From NCBI GenBank assembly GCA_022497155.1, contig MU385710.1, forward strand, positions 496,001 to 560,000: a stretch of DNA of 64,000 nucleotides, read 5' to 3'. Positions 35,983 to 49,461 of the stretch are shown piece after piece. Under the pieces are notes generated by a model. That model made no database searches. It was not told the DNA's origin and saw only the letters and a program-made list of their open reading frames with translations. The position numbers were made by a program, and so were the translations under genes. This stretch comes from Whalleya microplaca. Its lineage: Eukaryota; Ascomycota; Sordariomycetes; Xylariales; Xylariaceae. The number at the start of each line of letters is the position of its first letter. The stretch's first letter is position 1.

Positions 35983-37784
35983 TCATCTCGACGTCATGGA
36001 CGCCATCGCCTCCGAAACCCCCGGTATCGCCGTCAGTGCCACCGTCATAGCCCCGAATACCGTCATCGAGAGCGCCGAGTACGCCGTCGCCCGCGAGTCC
36101 CGCTCGATTAGGTGCGAGGTCCCCATCGCCGCCGCGTTGATGCCGACCGCCACGCCAGCCGCCACGATTCGTCCGTCGTCAGCGCCACCACTCTTCTGCT
36201 GATCCTTTCCTCGCCCTAATCCGACAATATCGAAGAGCCCCGACAACGTCGACGATGACGGCGAAGACGACTTCTTCTCCGCGTCACTACCGTCGTTCCC
36301 ATCTTCTGCTGCGGGCTTCTGCGCGGAGGAGCACCGTCTATCGTTAATGTGGAGCACCGAGAACAGCCAGTCGCCCGTCATCTGGAAGATGATTCCGCCG
36401 AAGATGACAAAGGCGCTCATAAGAGCGGTGCTGCCACCCAGATTCTGGACCGCGGGGACACCGAGAGCAATAGTAACAGAACGCGCCGCGAACGCGACGG
36501 CGTCCTCTGCCTGTAGACCTAGCGCGTGGGCCACCAGCACGTTGAGGAAGACATTGATGGCCGCAAGCACCGTGCATGTGGAGAACACCGTGCTGAAGCT
36601 CGCCCACAGCTCCTGGCGGTACTCGTACATCTTGAAGCCCAGGCAGACGATGCCGGCGTCGAGCACTGGGCCCGCGAGGTCCCCGGCCCCGATGTGCGCT
36701 GCGAGGTTGTGGTCGACGGCGATGTTCATCACGCTCTGCGCGAGCGTGTCGTGTCGGCGGAACTCGGAGATCACGGTGTCCATAGTCTGGCGCGTGTAGG
36801 CTGTCTTGATCCAGAGGAAGGCTGTCCCCAGCGCCCATGTGACCATCACGGGGTTTGCGAATATGATCAGGATGGAGCGGAGCCTGGGAAATTGTAGGAG
36901 TCCACATGAGGCCTTCAGGCATCTCTGAAATTGGACAGAGATAACCCAGAGGAGGATGAAGCAGAGAGCCTCGAAGGGCGTCCCGTAGCTAGTAGCGAAG
37001 TAGATAGGAATACCAACTGTCGCAAGTAGAAAGATGCATATCCACACGGGAGCTGTGCGAACGATGTAATCAATATATGGTGATGTTGGAGCTTGCGTAG
37101 CAGGCTCGAGCGAGGCCAGGGACCCGTTCTGTGCGAGCGTCTCGTTGAGTCGCCCTAATTGCGAGAGCCTCTTCGGAGATCCCTCGGTAGGCGGAGCTGG
37201 CCAGGATTCGGAGGGCCTCGGCCATGACTTGTTGTTACTCTCGAGATCAGGTGACTTCATTCGCCGCCCGCGAATTGCCGTCTCTAATTTAAAGCCACCT
37301 GATGCGAGCAAGAATGCCGCAACGTAGCTCACAAGTGTGGTTATTACTATCGTATGTTAGTTGCATGGCCAACGGTTGAATGATTTCTTATTCTTTTTAT
37401 TTTTGACATACCAAAAGCTCCAGCTATCTTGGGGACATCTAGCGCATTTGTGACATGGTCACGGTTCAGCATCACGAATGATGCCACGAACCCGAAGGAC
37501 ATATGACGGCCGAGGAAGTCGGTTGGTCCTTGTAGGTGTTTGGTGTAGAACTGTGCGACGCCTCCATGAATGCAGTTGGCAATGATCATCAGGAGAGAGC
37601 AGAGAAGCATCACAAGGATCGACGCTGGGAGATTGATAGAATGGAGATCCATGGCCATTTGGGCAGGGACCACAAGCAGTTGGATAAGCGCAATAAACAT
37701 GAGACCGATCCCAGCATCTCTATATCTCTTGGCTGTTGCCGGTGCCTGAAGACTCCTAGACAACTGCTGAAAAAGGGACATCAT
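35983..37784 (-). CDS. LrgB-like multi-pass membrane protein
   Basis: Two exons, 37412-37784 and 35983-37346, with a 65-bp phase-1 intron (GTATGT, TAG), give 578 aa from MMSLFQQ at 37784. About ten to twelve hydrophobic helices are visible. The C-terminal half carries the LrgB-type core, with ARSVTIALGVPAVQNLGGS followed by a membrane segment. The middle has a Ser/Pro-rich cytoplasmic loop. Bacterial LrgB/CidB proteins modulate murein hydrolase export, and the plant plastid fusion PLGG1 moves glycolate and glycerate; the role of fungal homologues is not established, so a carboxylate-transport function is only possible. The frame is intact. Confidence 0.85.
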
Positions 37785-39930
37785 TATCAATACCTTCTTC
37801 TTTTTTGTTTGCTAAATATTGTAGCACAAAGACACCACGGGACGGAAAGACATGCAGAGGCAAAATGAAGTATGGGAGGCTGGTGTCTTGAAGTAATAAT
37901 AGGATTGAGACAGCTATGGATGAGATGAGATGGGGGGATCATTGAGATATTGTAGTAGAAGATATAGACTGTTTGTTGAAAGAGCCATTGTGGCTCAGGG
38001 AACAACTAGCCCGTGTGAACGACTCAGATATGTGCCCCCAGAGTTTCCACGGACGAACACATGGCAATCCCGTGATTGTACAAGCCCCTGAGAGATATCC
38101 GAGGACATGGACGAATCGAGGTCAGCTATAGCTATGCTGGGACGATGAAGATGCGGTTCCATAGCGTCTCACATATCTGGCCAGGCAGGCCAGGCAAGTG
38201 GGCAAGTGGGCAACCGGGCGGGACCTGGTAGCGTGCGACGGCGACGAGAATGGGAGGACAATCTGAGGAGCACAAACAGAAAAACTAGGCCCAGAGCGCA
38301 GCAGCGTCGCCCCATCTTACTTAACTCTGTCTCTGTTACCATCGAGCTGGGGGGGGGGAGGCCGGTACTTTCGGCCGCTGTCACTTTTTGACATGGTGAC
38401 GGAGAGGTAGGGCGGGAACGGGACGGCACAGACACATGGGGGGCAGTAATGCAAACGCATGGCCGGTGTCTAACGGCTTCCTTGGAAGGCTCCGGGGTCG
38501 CTGATCAAGTGACCTGGGCCCTACGACATATTAGCAGCAGCGGCAGCTCTCCGTCTCTGACGTTGAGGCCCTCCCCATCTTTGCTTTGATCTACCCAAAG
38601 AGATCAAGCTAAGCCGGCAGCAGTCCTGCACTTTCCTGCGACCAGGCAGGAGAACCGAATGGTATAGCATCTTTTGGGACCTGATTTCAAGACGACATAC
38701 GATAAGGGTCAAGGCTGGTGTCCCATTTGCAGAAGGAAATGGTTAACCGCTGGATTTGCGGTTGTACAATCTTGCAGTGGACCATTCAGCACCGATTGCT
38801 TGCAAACACAACGTATGAGACAGCACAGCATTGCGAACCGTTTGAAGCTCAACTGGACGAAGCAGTCCCTTTGAAGTTAGACATCATCTTTTAACTCCGC
38901 ATAGGGCCCCAATTATCCCTATAGCACCAGCGTCAGATTTTGATGCTCTTCTAAGCAGTCTATTAACACCGCAGTAGATATCCAACGGGATGACTTCAGT
39001 ACCGTACTCGTCTCACCAATGCGATGCCTGGCATAGGTACAGGCATTGCTGACAGGGGGGATTGAACACTTAGGTAGGGAACATGGGATCTGAACTTAGA
39101 TCTCTCGACATGCAGAGCGAAATAACTACTGGCCGCAGCAAGTACCTTATGCCGCCATTAGATACTGTATCTGTCTGCTTCTTGGAGATTTCGATCAATC
39201 GGGATGTGAGTGTGGATGTGTGTGGATTCACATCTGCAAGTCTAAGTTGTCCAACGGCTGCGTGCGGCTCCCACACAGAAGATCCTTGTCTTGCTTTGTG
39301 TGCTTTCGAAAATGGGAAATGGAAAATGGGAAATGTGTGCTCCTGGCCATGGGGCTTGTTAACATCGCATTTTTGGGCTCTCTTCGGACCGGCTAAACCG
39401 TGGCTACCTATACAGCAGGGTCCCCTTTTCAGCAATATGTAAAAGACCAATGTGGTCCGAGCACCGCTGCACCGTGCCCTTCAAATACGCTAATACAGAT
39501 AGGGAAAGGCGTAAAAGCCGGTACGTACCGAAGCTGCCCCCATCAATAACATTGAATTTGAGCTTCAAGCAGGGGTCTTCCGACTTTCTAATTCGTTCAT
39601 ATCAATTTCACTACAAGCATCCATCTCCCAAACTTCGCCGTTACTAAACCAGAACACAACCTCAAGCCTCCCGTTGTACGCTTCTAGTCCGCTGACCTTT
39701 GCAGCCGTCCTGCGCATTGTGAAACAAACATATAGGCTATTCTCACGAGGAGAACAAGCATATACCATCGACTATCTACCCTAACGACGCGGTGATCAGT
39801 GGTGCTTGAGTCGCGACCTCCGTAGTCCAGACAGAATCTTGGAATAACAACTCATGCCAACGTCGCGGAGCACACAAGGCGTTGAGACAGTATAAGGCCG
39901 AGTCTAGTTTATAGAAGTTCAAGAAGGCGG
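37785..39930. other. Intergenic region
   Basis: Promoter side of the LrgB-like gene. Short tandem CCAGGCAGG/CAAGTGGG units lie near 38180-38210 and a G run at 38349-38357. Overlapping frames on both strands at 39070-39450 lack motifs; I accept no gene. Confidence 0.4.
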
Positions 39931-39959
39931 TCAACTCACCGTAAGTTCCAACCGCTTAT

Positions 39960-40072
39960 TCTTGTTCCTGTACTGATCGGCTAGCCTCACCTTTGAATCA
40001 AGACCCCGGACATTCAGTCCCTCGTAAGCATCGTTTATAGATTCCCTCCACGATTCCTGCAGGTAAGTCATC
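39960..40072 (-). other. Possible small-gene first exon
   Basis: An ATG near 40072 opens MTYLQESWRESINDAYEGL and continues about 44 codons, rich in charged residues, to a good GTGAGT donor near 39945. A possible second exon after TTCCAAG (about 39840) would add a short basic tail and a stop. No family is recognised. The evidence is a plausible start and donor only. Confidence 0.25.
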
Positions 40073-40421
40073 GTGCTTTTCTGTCTAATCTCTCCAATCC
40101 CGGCGGTTTCCGATGAGCTACATGTGGTGCCGATTCCTAACCCAACCTTTCCCATCTGCCACTCTATTTGGGGGACCCCTACTACCTCTCTATCTATACC
40201 TAACTACGATATACTCAGCTGGCGCCAAGGAGTCCTGCATCCCATAGTGGCTGCTTTCACGGTAGCATGCGAGTCAGAAAATTTGAATCAATCACCTGAG
40301 AAGTTACTTGTGTGCGAGGTCCATATGACGGTACTCCAGCCCCTGGTGGATCATCCAACTCATTTTTCTCTTAGGCCTTTCACTATTAATCTACAAATTA
40401 CTATCACGCACTCAATTCAGC

Positions 40422-42480
40422 ATGGAGCCTATTGAGCTTGCCACTGCGGAGGAGACACGTCCATTCAATGATTTGTGTGAGGCTCTCAAGCTCACAAGCC
40501 CCGGGCAAAAGAAGATATTAAAGGAGCTTGTCGAGGGCGACGGCCCCTTAAACGCCCAGTTTCGACGACTGTGTTCGATGATGAATGCTGGGGGCCCCCT
40601 GGACCTACTCTCTGCCGAAGAGCTGAAATAGTGAGCTAGACTATATTATAGTGAAATAGGCATTGCTTACAGTTGATACAGCTTCGCCGCTCTACGCTTG
40701 CAGCAGCGCCACCATTTTCCCTCGGAGAATGAGGCAGAGACTTTATATTCGGCGATTCCCAAGGTCCTGTCGGGGCGAGTATTTGATGAGGCCAAAATTA
40801 AGGCAACTTATCACGAGGTGCTTCACTATGTCACAGCTGTCGAGGGCCTCCTGAAAAGCTACAGAGAGTATGCTCGAGCTGCCATTGAGCGACAGACCAA
40901 TCTACCGGCAGTAGATAACGATGTTTCTGTCTTGACTCAGAAAATCAAGGCTCTCTCCTTACGCAAAAAGAACCTTGAGGAGGAGGTATGTGTTGCCACT
41001 GCTCTAAATTCCTATATATACCAAAGTTAACTAACATACCTCTAGATCAACACCTTTGAACGCAAGGACGTCGATCGTCTCACCCAACACATTAGCATCG
41101 TCAAGGCTGAAGCCCAAGTAATTTATCGAGATCGCCAATTCTACGCGGAGAACTATAAGAATGCCGCTGTTATGCAAGTTTTCGGAGTTATGTTCCCGTC
41201 CTACGATCGTCTTCTTAGCAAGCTCAAAGATCTTCAATGGGAGTTGCGCTATGATGATAAGAAGAGTAATGAAATAATTGAAGCTGCACGACGCCAAGCT
41301 AGGCAGTTGAGTCTTTCCATGCTGCTGCTCATTTCCAGTCTTGCTGACCAAGTGGTAGGGTTGTGTTGTCACTAGCAAATAAGTGCTGGACCACCTTAGA
41401 CACGGTCTTTATAGAGGCCAGCAGCACCTACAATAAGAATGGACCAGAGCTTTCAGAGTATGGCATCGCCATCAATGACGAGCGGGCTGCGATTCTAGCC
41501 GAGATACAGTCTCTATGGGATGAGACAATTCCTCTTGCCCATATGTATGTGGAGTCAGAGTACCTAAAGCCCCTCCTCGACCAGACACAGCTATCAGTAT
41601 CCGATCATATTGTCCAAGATGCTGCCATCTCTGCTTATGTAAGCCTTGCAACTCTGTCCCAGCTTCATGTGCTAACTCTGTATAGACATCTGCTATGCTC
41701 CGTGCCATGAACAAGCACCTGAGTATTCTGGCCAGTCGTATCAAGCTACTAGTATACCACCACCAAACACTGTTCAACGCATTTACACACTTGGATGCCA
41801 TGAGAACCAATGCGATGTCAACAGCGAAGGTGTGTATGGATAAACTGCCCACTACAGAGGCCCATAAGGTTCAGGCCAGCGAGATCAGAGAAGCGAGAGA
41901 TTTTACGCTGCTTGAATTCATCCAGCGTCAGATGGAAATATATGGGTCTATTCCGATCAATGTGGCTCAGAATAACGGCAGCCTATGTACACATCTCAAG
42001 AAGATCACAAAGCTAGACGAATTTGTCCGTCAACGACACCAGAACGGCCAGCACCTCGCCAATGACATGCACCAGTTCTTCGAGGCCGCTGTCAAGTCCG
42101 ATCTAACAGATGCTGAGCTTAGTGGCCAGCTTCTGATGGACTGTGTCTTGGCGGATTCTGGCCGCAGCCTTCAAGGCTGGGCGGAGGTTTTCCAAGATGC
42201 CCAGGTTGAGGCATTAATTAAAACCCTCCAGAGACAGGCAGAGTCCGCTCAGCATAGCTTCGCCACCCTGAGCGAGGCAGGGACTGCGGCCCCAGGCTCT
42301 GTGCCTGGTTTTGTTGCACTTGCATACCAGAAGGCAGCTCGTGAAGTTGCCGCTAAGCACGGCCCAGGCTGCTACAAGCTGGGGGAGCAGGACGACGTGT
42401 CCTGCACAACTTGCAGACGCGACCTCAAGTTCATTAGTATCCTGCGCAGATGGGGCAATGAAGGTGATTATATTCCCTAA
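40422..42480 (+). CDS. Coiled-coil protein of unknown function
   Basis: Exons are 40422-40630, 40682-40985, 41046-41638 and 41686-42480. Introns of 51, 60 and 47 bp have GTGAGC, GTATGT and GTAAGC donors. The product would be about 633 aa, mostly alpha-helical with long heptad-like regions (about residues 70-230 and 400-560) and a small C-terminal Cys cluster (HGPGCYKLG, VSCTTCRRD). In exon 3 the frame ends at TAG just before 41373 while the next open frame is one base off; one extra G at 41358-41360 makes exon 3 continuous and all phases agree. A GTAATG intron near 41265 is the alternative. I do not recognise the family. It is cytosolic or nuclear by absence of signal and membrane segments. 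Confidence 0.65.
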
Positions 42481-43165
42481 AGGCTATAACATGTTTTCGA
42501 CACTTTGGATCCGAGCTGACCTTATCTAGATTAGATTCTCTTCATCGTCTTCTTTCCTCAAATGATTACAGTATTACGAGCACGACCTAGGATCCCTGCA
42601 TTCACCGAAGTATCTTTGTGCTTTGGTATTTGAGTCCAGATAAATGGTACAGGATTTTCGTCATTGTCGTTTGATACTTATAAGGGCCTCTTGCTTTGGT
42701 ATTTTGAAGCCTAGGCTTTACGAGATTTTTCGGTTGCGACTTGGAAGCATATTTGGCCTGCCGAGATAAGACTCATGGATATAGAGGGAAGAGGCTTGAG
42801 GTTGATGATCAGCACTCACCCTTACGAAGACCTTGCCATGTTATATGTCGTTGTGTTGAGGCACTTGTTTGAGATACCCACAGAAGATCACAATCGACTC
42901 TTCCCATTCTGGCTGTTATTTTGATGATGTTGATAAGCCTAATTGTTTTTCACTCGTGACTCCTTCTATTGATATGCTAACCTGCCTCAGCCGGATGGGA
43001 TTTGCTGCTTGCAAGACCTTTGACTGTGTGCACTTAATTCACAAAACTCAAAGATTGGCCAAAAGCTATTTGACAGAAATGAAACAAATTCTCAAGAACA
43101 AATTTGAGTACGAAAATCAAGTCTTCAATCATTTTTGTCACAATTAGTAGTCAGACATGTCAATA
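42481..43165. other. AT-rich 3' flank
   Basis: No supported gene. An open frame at 42869-43147 has poor codon quality and no motif. Confidence 0.4.
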
Positions 43166-43499
43166 CTATTGGTGATCCCAGTTGGATTCTATATCGTCAG
43201 GGAAAGAAGCATGAATTAACAACCTGCGTGAATTCCCACTCCTTTCAGACTCGAGCAACTGTCCCTTGACGAAGAGGCCATCAATTTTTCCTTTGTTAAT
43301 TTCCTTTGTCACGTTGAGAGAAGAGAGAGAGAGAGAGTTGAGAGAAAAGATCAAAATCAAGGCGAAAAGAACATCCGCATAGCTATAGCTACAAACAAAA
43401 TCAAGGAGAGAGATATTTTTTCTTTTGTCATACTGAGAGAGAGAGAGAGAGAGATCGACGGGTCGTGGATCATTTCGTGAGGGGGCAGTTGTTAGGCTT

Positions 43500-44420
43500 C
43501 CACCACTAGCTATAGCTACATACATATGAGTCCCGAATCCCTCCCCATGCGCAGCCGAGCGTTACCAAACCGTATCGAAGCGTCAAGCAAAATAGCACAC
43601 TTGCTATCTTCTTATCGATTTTGTCGTCGATGGTTTCGAGACTTTTATTAATTGTTTCATACTTTTGATCGATATTCTTATTGATTGCGTATATCTTCTC
43701 GTCGATGCTAAGGTTGATTCGGAATAAGATGCTGGCGACATAACGCTGCATCTCATCTCGGTCTGCGACATCCGTTCTCAGCTTATCGATCTTCTGTGAT
43801 ATATCAACTTGCGCTTTATCAACCGCGTCATGAAGCTCCGTCTTGTCGATATAGGTGCGTTGTTGTAGTTCCTCAATCGTCTCCTCGATCTTTGCAATTT
43901 GTCCCCTTCACAGTCCCATTTGGTACGTTTTCTTGATGTCGTTCCCAAGCCCAACCCAACCATAGCGCTTCTTGGCCTCATCGGCCACCCATCCATGGGT
44001 CTTACAAATTCCAATGACGACAAAGCGATGTCTAAGCTTCTAGGAGGAACACAAGATCTGTTATCCACGATCTGTATTTCGTGACCTCCGACAGTTGGTC
44101 TCAACGACTGTCCCGCCGCATTCATTACTTGTGGCCTAGTGGCCTTCATCACTTGCCACTCAACCTTTTTTCCCAGACGTTTGGACTCTTGTGAACTCGA
44201 CGAGGAGTTCACCTATCTGTGCCAGACTAAATGGTGGACCTCTCCACCATTAAATCCAGAAAGGATTGGTCCACCATTGCGGAAGATCTCGTTTATGAGA
44301 TCTGTGCATTGGGGTGTCTTCATGTCGACCTTCTCAGACATTGTATTCCAGTCTTGGTGTCGGTTGTGCCATAGATGGTGGGCACAGAAACAGCATGAAG
44401 TGGAGTACGACTAGGTCTCC
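43500..44420 (-). pseudogene. Decayed gene with long coiled coil
   Basis: One minus-strand frame reads a clear coiled coil from about 43900 to 43600 (KIEETIEELQQRTYIDK, later IDEKIYAINKNIDQKY). Just upstream the same frame contains a TGA near 43911-43913 where CGA would be expected, and further upstream the protein-like signal switches frame (GQSLRPTVGGHEIQIVDN). A nearby frame at 44270-44340 reads DLINEIFRNGGPILSG. The pattern fits a gene broken by C-to-T changes and indels. The family is not recognised. GA-rich simple repeats flank it at 43318-43336 and 43433-43453. Confidence 0.45.
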
Positions 44421-44536
44421 TTCTGAGCCTCCTTCTTGACAGCGGAGTTTCCAACAGGTTTATCCCCACTTCTGTCCTTCTCTTGGCTGTGGCCTCGTCA
44501 TTATCGTCCCGGAGGATTGGTAGGCTTCTAATAGAT

Positions 44537-45390
44537 TCAGACGACGAGGAGGCCTTGAGGGGTGTGGATTCGGGTAGACCAAGACGACAGGGCATCATCT
44601 AGCTCTTCATTGATGTGCGTTGAGTTTTCGTCACGTCCACTATCCATCTTGATATCTATTGTTGCGAGCCCCCAAACATTGCTGCAAAAGTTGATTGGTC
44701 TCTCAGCAGCTGTGGACGTCAGCTTTTGTAGTTCTTTGCAACCTGGTGCAAGATCTTCTTGATGAAAACAGTGTCTGGTTTGTCTCCATGATGGTCGTTC
44801 CACTCATGTGACTGGGCCATATCCCTTCAAGTTGCTATCGCCTCCACGGCATACACATTCTGGTAGTAGAGAGAATGCGCCGGAGTAAATTCATGATGGT
44901 GGACTCGATATGTGAATGGTCGAATGTCTTCTGTATACCAGGTCCACCCCATGATAACTTCGATGGCAGATTGACGACAGGCTAGAGCTTGGCGCAATCT
45001 CGAATCCTAGTGCTCGAGAGCAGGGTTGCTGCCTTGAGGCATGATGGTAGTAGTGTGAATATGTTAAGGAGGACTGTGAATACCGTCTCGGCGACGGGAT
45101 GTTCTCTTGGGAATAGACCCTGTAGTCATTCCTGCAGCGATTTCGTTCGTAAAGTAGATGTCTCGAGCAGGAGCTTTATGACATTGGTATACACTGGGTC
45201 GGTATACCAGGCAATATTGATGGGAATGTCTATAGTTTTCCCGAGGCCACCGCGCCTAATCATACCAGTTGTTAGTTCGCATCTTTGATATAGAGGGGCC
45301 GGTTTACAAACCTTTGCCAGAAAGGTCCCGCAGTCTACACTTCGACCGTGTATATCACGCTTTATTACGTGTTGCGGCGAGACCACAACA
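44537..45390 (-). pseudogene. Second decayed coding stretch
   Basis: Discontinuous minus-strand frames (45126-45386 and 44537-44803) have protein-like composition, for example VYTNVIKLLLETSTL, but are interrupted by stops and frame shifts. The VxKLLLE pattern recalls ankyrin repeats, which is weak support. It may belong with the relic at 43.5-44.4 kb as one dead gene. Confidence 0.3.
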
Positions 45391-46959
45391 TCTGGTCACA
45401 TGAACCCGGTCGCATTACTGCCGCATTATCGTCTCCGGTAAGTCGTCGTCTTACGCTTCTTCGCCTTGGTACTCTTCTTTGTGGGACTGGTGTTAGATTA
45501 GTTAGAGTTCATTGACACTGACGTGGCAGGGCAAATGTACAAACCTCTGCTGGTGCGGCGACCTTGCGCCATCCACATTTCTGCAAGTCAGGTTGCGCTT
45601 ATTTGCACCAGTGTAGGGCTAATAATGCTTGTCTACCACTTATGGTAGACACGTCTTTCTGTTTATTACTTATAGTTATTGGCAACGTATAGCGTCCTCA
45701 TTCTGTAATAAGTCAAGACGCGCAGTGGGATTCATGGCATCCCCATTACGCTTCGCGTGGTTATAAAAAACGCGAATGTGCGCTGTTGCATGCTTTCGTC
45801 AACTCCTCCAGATCAATGTCATTTAGGTCCATTGATGTTGCGGGGACCTGCGGGCCTTAATCGTGAGCTCTGCCGTTGTTTGGTCTGTGAGAGGCAGGGG
45901 TGGGGATACGATACCTTACTGCTTTGATATGTCGAAATGCTTTTTAGCATGTATTGAAGTGAGAGAAAATTCTAAGTGCCTGAGTTTTACGGCGTCAATT
46001 TAATGCTGGGATTGCAATTCGATCCATCTCTTGGAAGGCACGATATAGAAAGTGACGCCGACGTGAGCAGCCTAAGAAGGCTGCTTTAGATCATCGCCGT
46101 ACCATGCGTGTCTTCAACGAGGATTATTTGCCTTTGAGGTTAAAAGTGCAGTAGTTCAAAAGGCAGAAGACGTCATTAGGGTATTTTCCCTTGACCTGAG
46201 ATGTTTTAGTAGAGTCATGTAGCATGTTTAGATGCCTGTGTTTGAGGAGGATTGTGGTGTCGGAGGAATTCCACACGACTAAGAAAGTGGTAGAAGGATA
46301 GGTTTGGTATTTCCAGGGTACTGTCTGGGTATATGGTAGAGGTACTGAGTTGTGAGTTGTGTGGTCTTTGGGTTTTGTAAAATAATTCTTGTGAGGTGCT
46401 CAGGCCAGCCTGAAAATTCTGACGTGCTTGTCGATATTACGGTACGTACCGAAGTATTTACAATAACACAATAGTCACATTTGACTCATCACGTTGACAA
46501 CACTCGAGTGTTTCAGGGCAGCGTGCATAGCATTCACCAATTCTATAGGTACTTAGGTAGTCCTTTACGTCCATTCGGACGTAAACAATTTCATCATCAT
46601 AATCATCGCAACAATATTGTGTTGAGGCAGTCTTCCATTTCTCCAAATGCATGTGGATATTGAAACCTTTGTCCGAAACCGTCAATTAAGTTAAATATTT
46701 CTATTTAAGGGGTGGTGGCTTGATTCCTGTTGTCTCACCTATATGGCATTCCAAGCAAGGGACAATGATGAGAACGTCAAATGCAAGTTAGCTTTTTAAC
46801 CCAGATGCTTCAGCATGATTCAATTGCAAATTAGAAGAAAGTTTTCTGCCAATGGCAGAGTTTGGGCAATTTCTCCTTCGTTAATGGGTTTGCACTAATA
46901 TATTTCCAGACGGATAAATACAACATTTCTAGATTGGCCAGTGTCGAGAAGCAAGGGAA
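45391..46959. other. AT-rich intergenic stretch
   Basis: No gene was recognised. TA-rich sequence with many stops suggests old mutated DNA. It ends at the promoter of the gene starting at 46960. Confidence 0.4.
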
Positions 46960-47728
46960 ATGGACAAACCAGGATCTCCGCAGTCCAACTTCTTCCTTCA
47001 AGGGAAGGCTTTGGAGCAGCAGTTTTCACATACAGTAGATGCTGCCATCAATTTTGGGCTTTACATCCAAGCCACAGTAAGTGAATGATATGTTACGACG
47101 CTGGGAACTACGATGGTCTAACACAATACACGTTTAGCTGGATGACATAAAATACAACACCAAGACACTCTTCTGGTGGACATCAATAACTGTGTTGATT
47201 GTCATTGGGCTTTTCATCATAGGTCAGCTGGTTCGCCTGCGCCATGAGCTGGTCATCCTGAACAGACATCAGGACACATTTAAAGGCATGTGGGACGAAG
47301 ACAGGGCATTGGAATTGAACCGATTGGACGAACAAAGGAGGAACTGGCATAACAATAAGTCGAATAGGGCGGCACAACACCTCGCAGAGTTAGAAAGGAG
47401 GAGGGCAAGAGAAACGGACTTCGATAGAGGGGACGACGGAATTGGCGGAGACAGCTCCGAGAACTTATTTAGGCGGAGAGAGGTGACGGGCTCACCGTCT
47501 TCAGAAATCGAAGACCGAGAATCAATACCAGGACCTTTGCCATCCGGCGGTGGTCTTGACGAACTACTTGACGCTATTCCGCCCCTAGGCAGCCCAGAAT
47601 ATGAGGAGTTCCTTAACTCTGTCCTACGAGAAACAAGAAGGCAAAGAGGAATGGGAGACCGGCAACGACAGCAATCGCAAATATATGAAGAAGAACAAGA
47701 AGAAGATGACGACCAATTCTATGTATAA
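46960..47728 (+). CDS. Acidic single-pass membrane protein, family not recognised
   Basis: Two exons, 46960-47076 and 47138-47728, with a 61-bp phase-0 intron (GTAAGT, TTTAG), give 235 aa. An N-terminal part of about 50 residues precedes one transmembrane helix (TSITVLIVIGLFIIGQLV), followed by a coiled, Arg/Glu-rich region (LDEQRRNWHNNKSNRAAQH) and an acidic Gln/Glu/Asp tail (IYEEEQEEDDDQFYV). Charges after the helix are positive near the membrane, so the long tail is probably cytoplasmic. No lesion is seen. The function is unknown. A further upstream exon cannot be excluded. Confidence 0.65.
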
Positions 47729-49461
47729 TGGGCTAGGCAAGGAGGCCCTGGGGAGGAGGGGACAAGAACATCAGGTAGTACTAATTAGACAGAGTCATGG
47801 TTACATTCAAATACCAAGCGTTAACAGTATTTGAATGAATATTTAGTCTCTAGGAGAGAAGAGCTTCAGCCATATATGGATATTGAAAGGGTGGACCTAG
47901 TCATGCAGTTTATGGATTTGAGTTACAGTCTACACAGATATAGACTGCTATAAGTACTGAACGAATCGAGTAGCCCCTCTGCAATCCACTTTATACTGAG
48001 CTGTCTGTAAATTTTGCTTGTTCAACTCTACAGATGATCTCCTGTTCACTCCAAATCCCTGCCATGCCACGAATAATAACTTTTGCTGCTCCAGTGAGAA
48101 CGGTATCTTGAAGTCGGCATGAATGGCATAGAACCTGCTAAAGATATGTACCATATGGCGCCATTACCTATAAGAAAGTTAGACAAGGAAAATAGCCTTA
48201 ATAAGTAGTACATGTAGGAGATGCTTGCCATCTAATATTGTATTACTGTGCTTATGAGAGATGAATGCTGCAAGTTCGCCAAATCGGCCCCGAAACTCCC
48301 ATACAAGTAGCTATCTCGAGATGTACTACTGGACAATTCGGCATGTATCTACGAATTATCTTCGAATCAGTGTTAATATTATTCCACTCGTTTAATAGAT
48401 GATTATGAGCATAGCGGTTAATTAGGCAATAGTGGAGGCTTCGAAGTTCATACTCAATATACATTTCACAGTTGGCTACAACATCGCCTTCCAACCTATT
48501 GCTTATCTACGAAATATGGACCTTGTTCAGGGTGATAGAAATCTAATCGATTTGTTTGCGTGAAGGGGCCCATAATCTAATCTATCCGAGGCCGTAGCCC
48601 GCGAAAGCAAGGGCACATTGCTTCCAGAGAGCCTTTCACAGATATCATGAGCTAAGGGAGTTGGAACAATATTTCTGGAACGCTGGTTGCATAATGGCAG
48701 AGTTGGTGATCGAGGTCAACTTTATAACAAAGAATTGCGGTAATAGCAAGTTGGTTATTGAGCAGCGGCGATGTAAAGGCGCTAGACAGGGGGGACGAAG
48801 CGTAAATGGGACAAGCATGTTGCAACATGCGCGTCTAATACGCGACTTAGATTAGACGCATTGCGAGTGAAAGGCAATAATATAGAATGACTCGTGTGAT
48901 ATTGTATGTAGTTCATTCAAGTCACACGTGCCCTATAGCAGATGAGCTACCAGAATGAAATGCCAATAGCACTGTCCGGGGTCGATTTTAACTTTACTGT
49001 AGCCTGCTAATGTTTAAAGGCTATCGTGTTCAGTGGAACTCTTTCCCATAACGGGATTGTCAAACTTAGTTCTGCGTCCACTTCGTATGTATGTGGCTTA
49101 GCATCAATTACATACCCAGGTACCCTTGTTGGTATGAAGATCACCAACGTGGGAAGAGTGTGCCACATTGGCACATGTCCGAAATGAGACCTGTTAGTTG
49201 TTGGTGGCTTTGCAGCCCCTGGCTTCCCGCATTCTTCTGTGTCTTTCCTCATCATAATGACGCCACTAAAATTAATGTTATATGGTTGTTGGCTCAGCTG
49301 GTTCATTGAATCGGAGTTGGCACGCCTTGACAAAAGCCCCATATCCAGCTCTGCCCAGCTGCCTTGCGACAAAACTCGAATCGTTCCTAATGCCTTGATG
49401 TTATCTTGGATAGCCATTCTTTAGTAAATTAGTGGTATTTACCGCGGTCGTTCGTTTCAAT
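47729..49461. other. AT-rich intergenic stretch with GH55 promoter
   Basis: No supported gene; the overlapping frames at 49007-49424 on both strands are probably chance. The right end holds the promoter of the GH55 gene. Confidence 0.4.

Noticed and set aside
39070..39450. Overlapping frames of 119 and 126 aa on opposite strands
   Set aside because: No motifs, splice sites or codon signal on either strand; at most one could be real.
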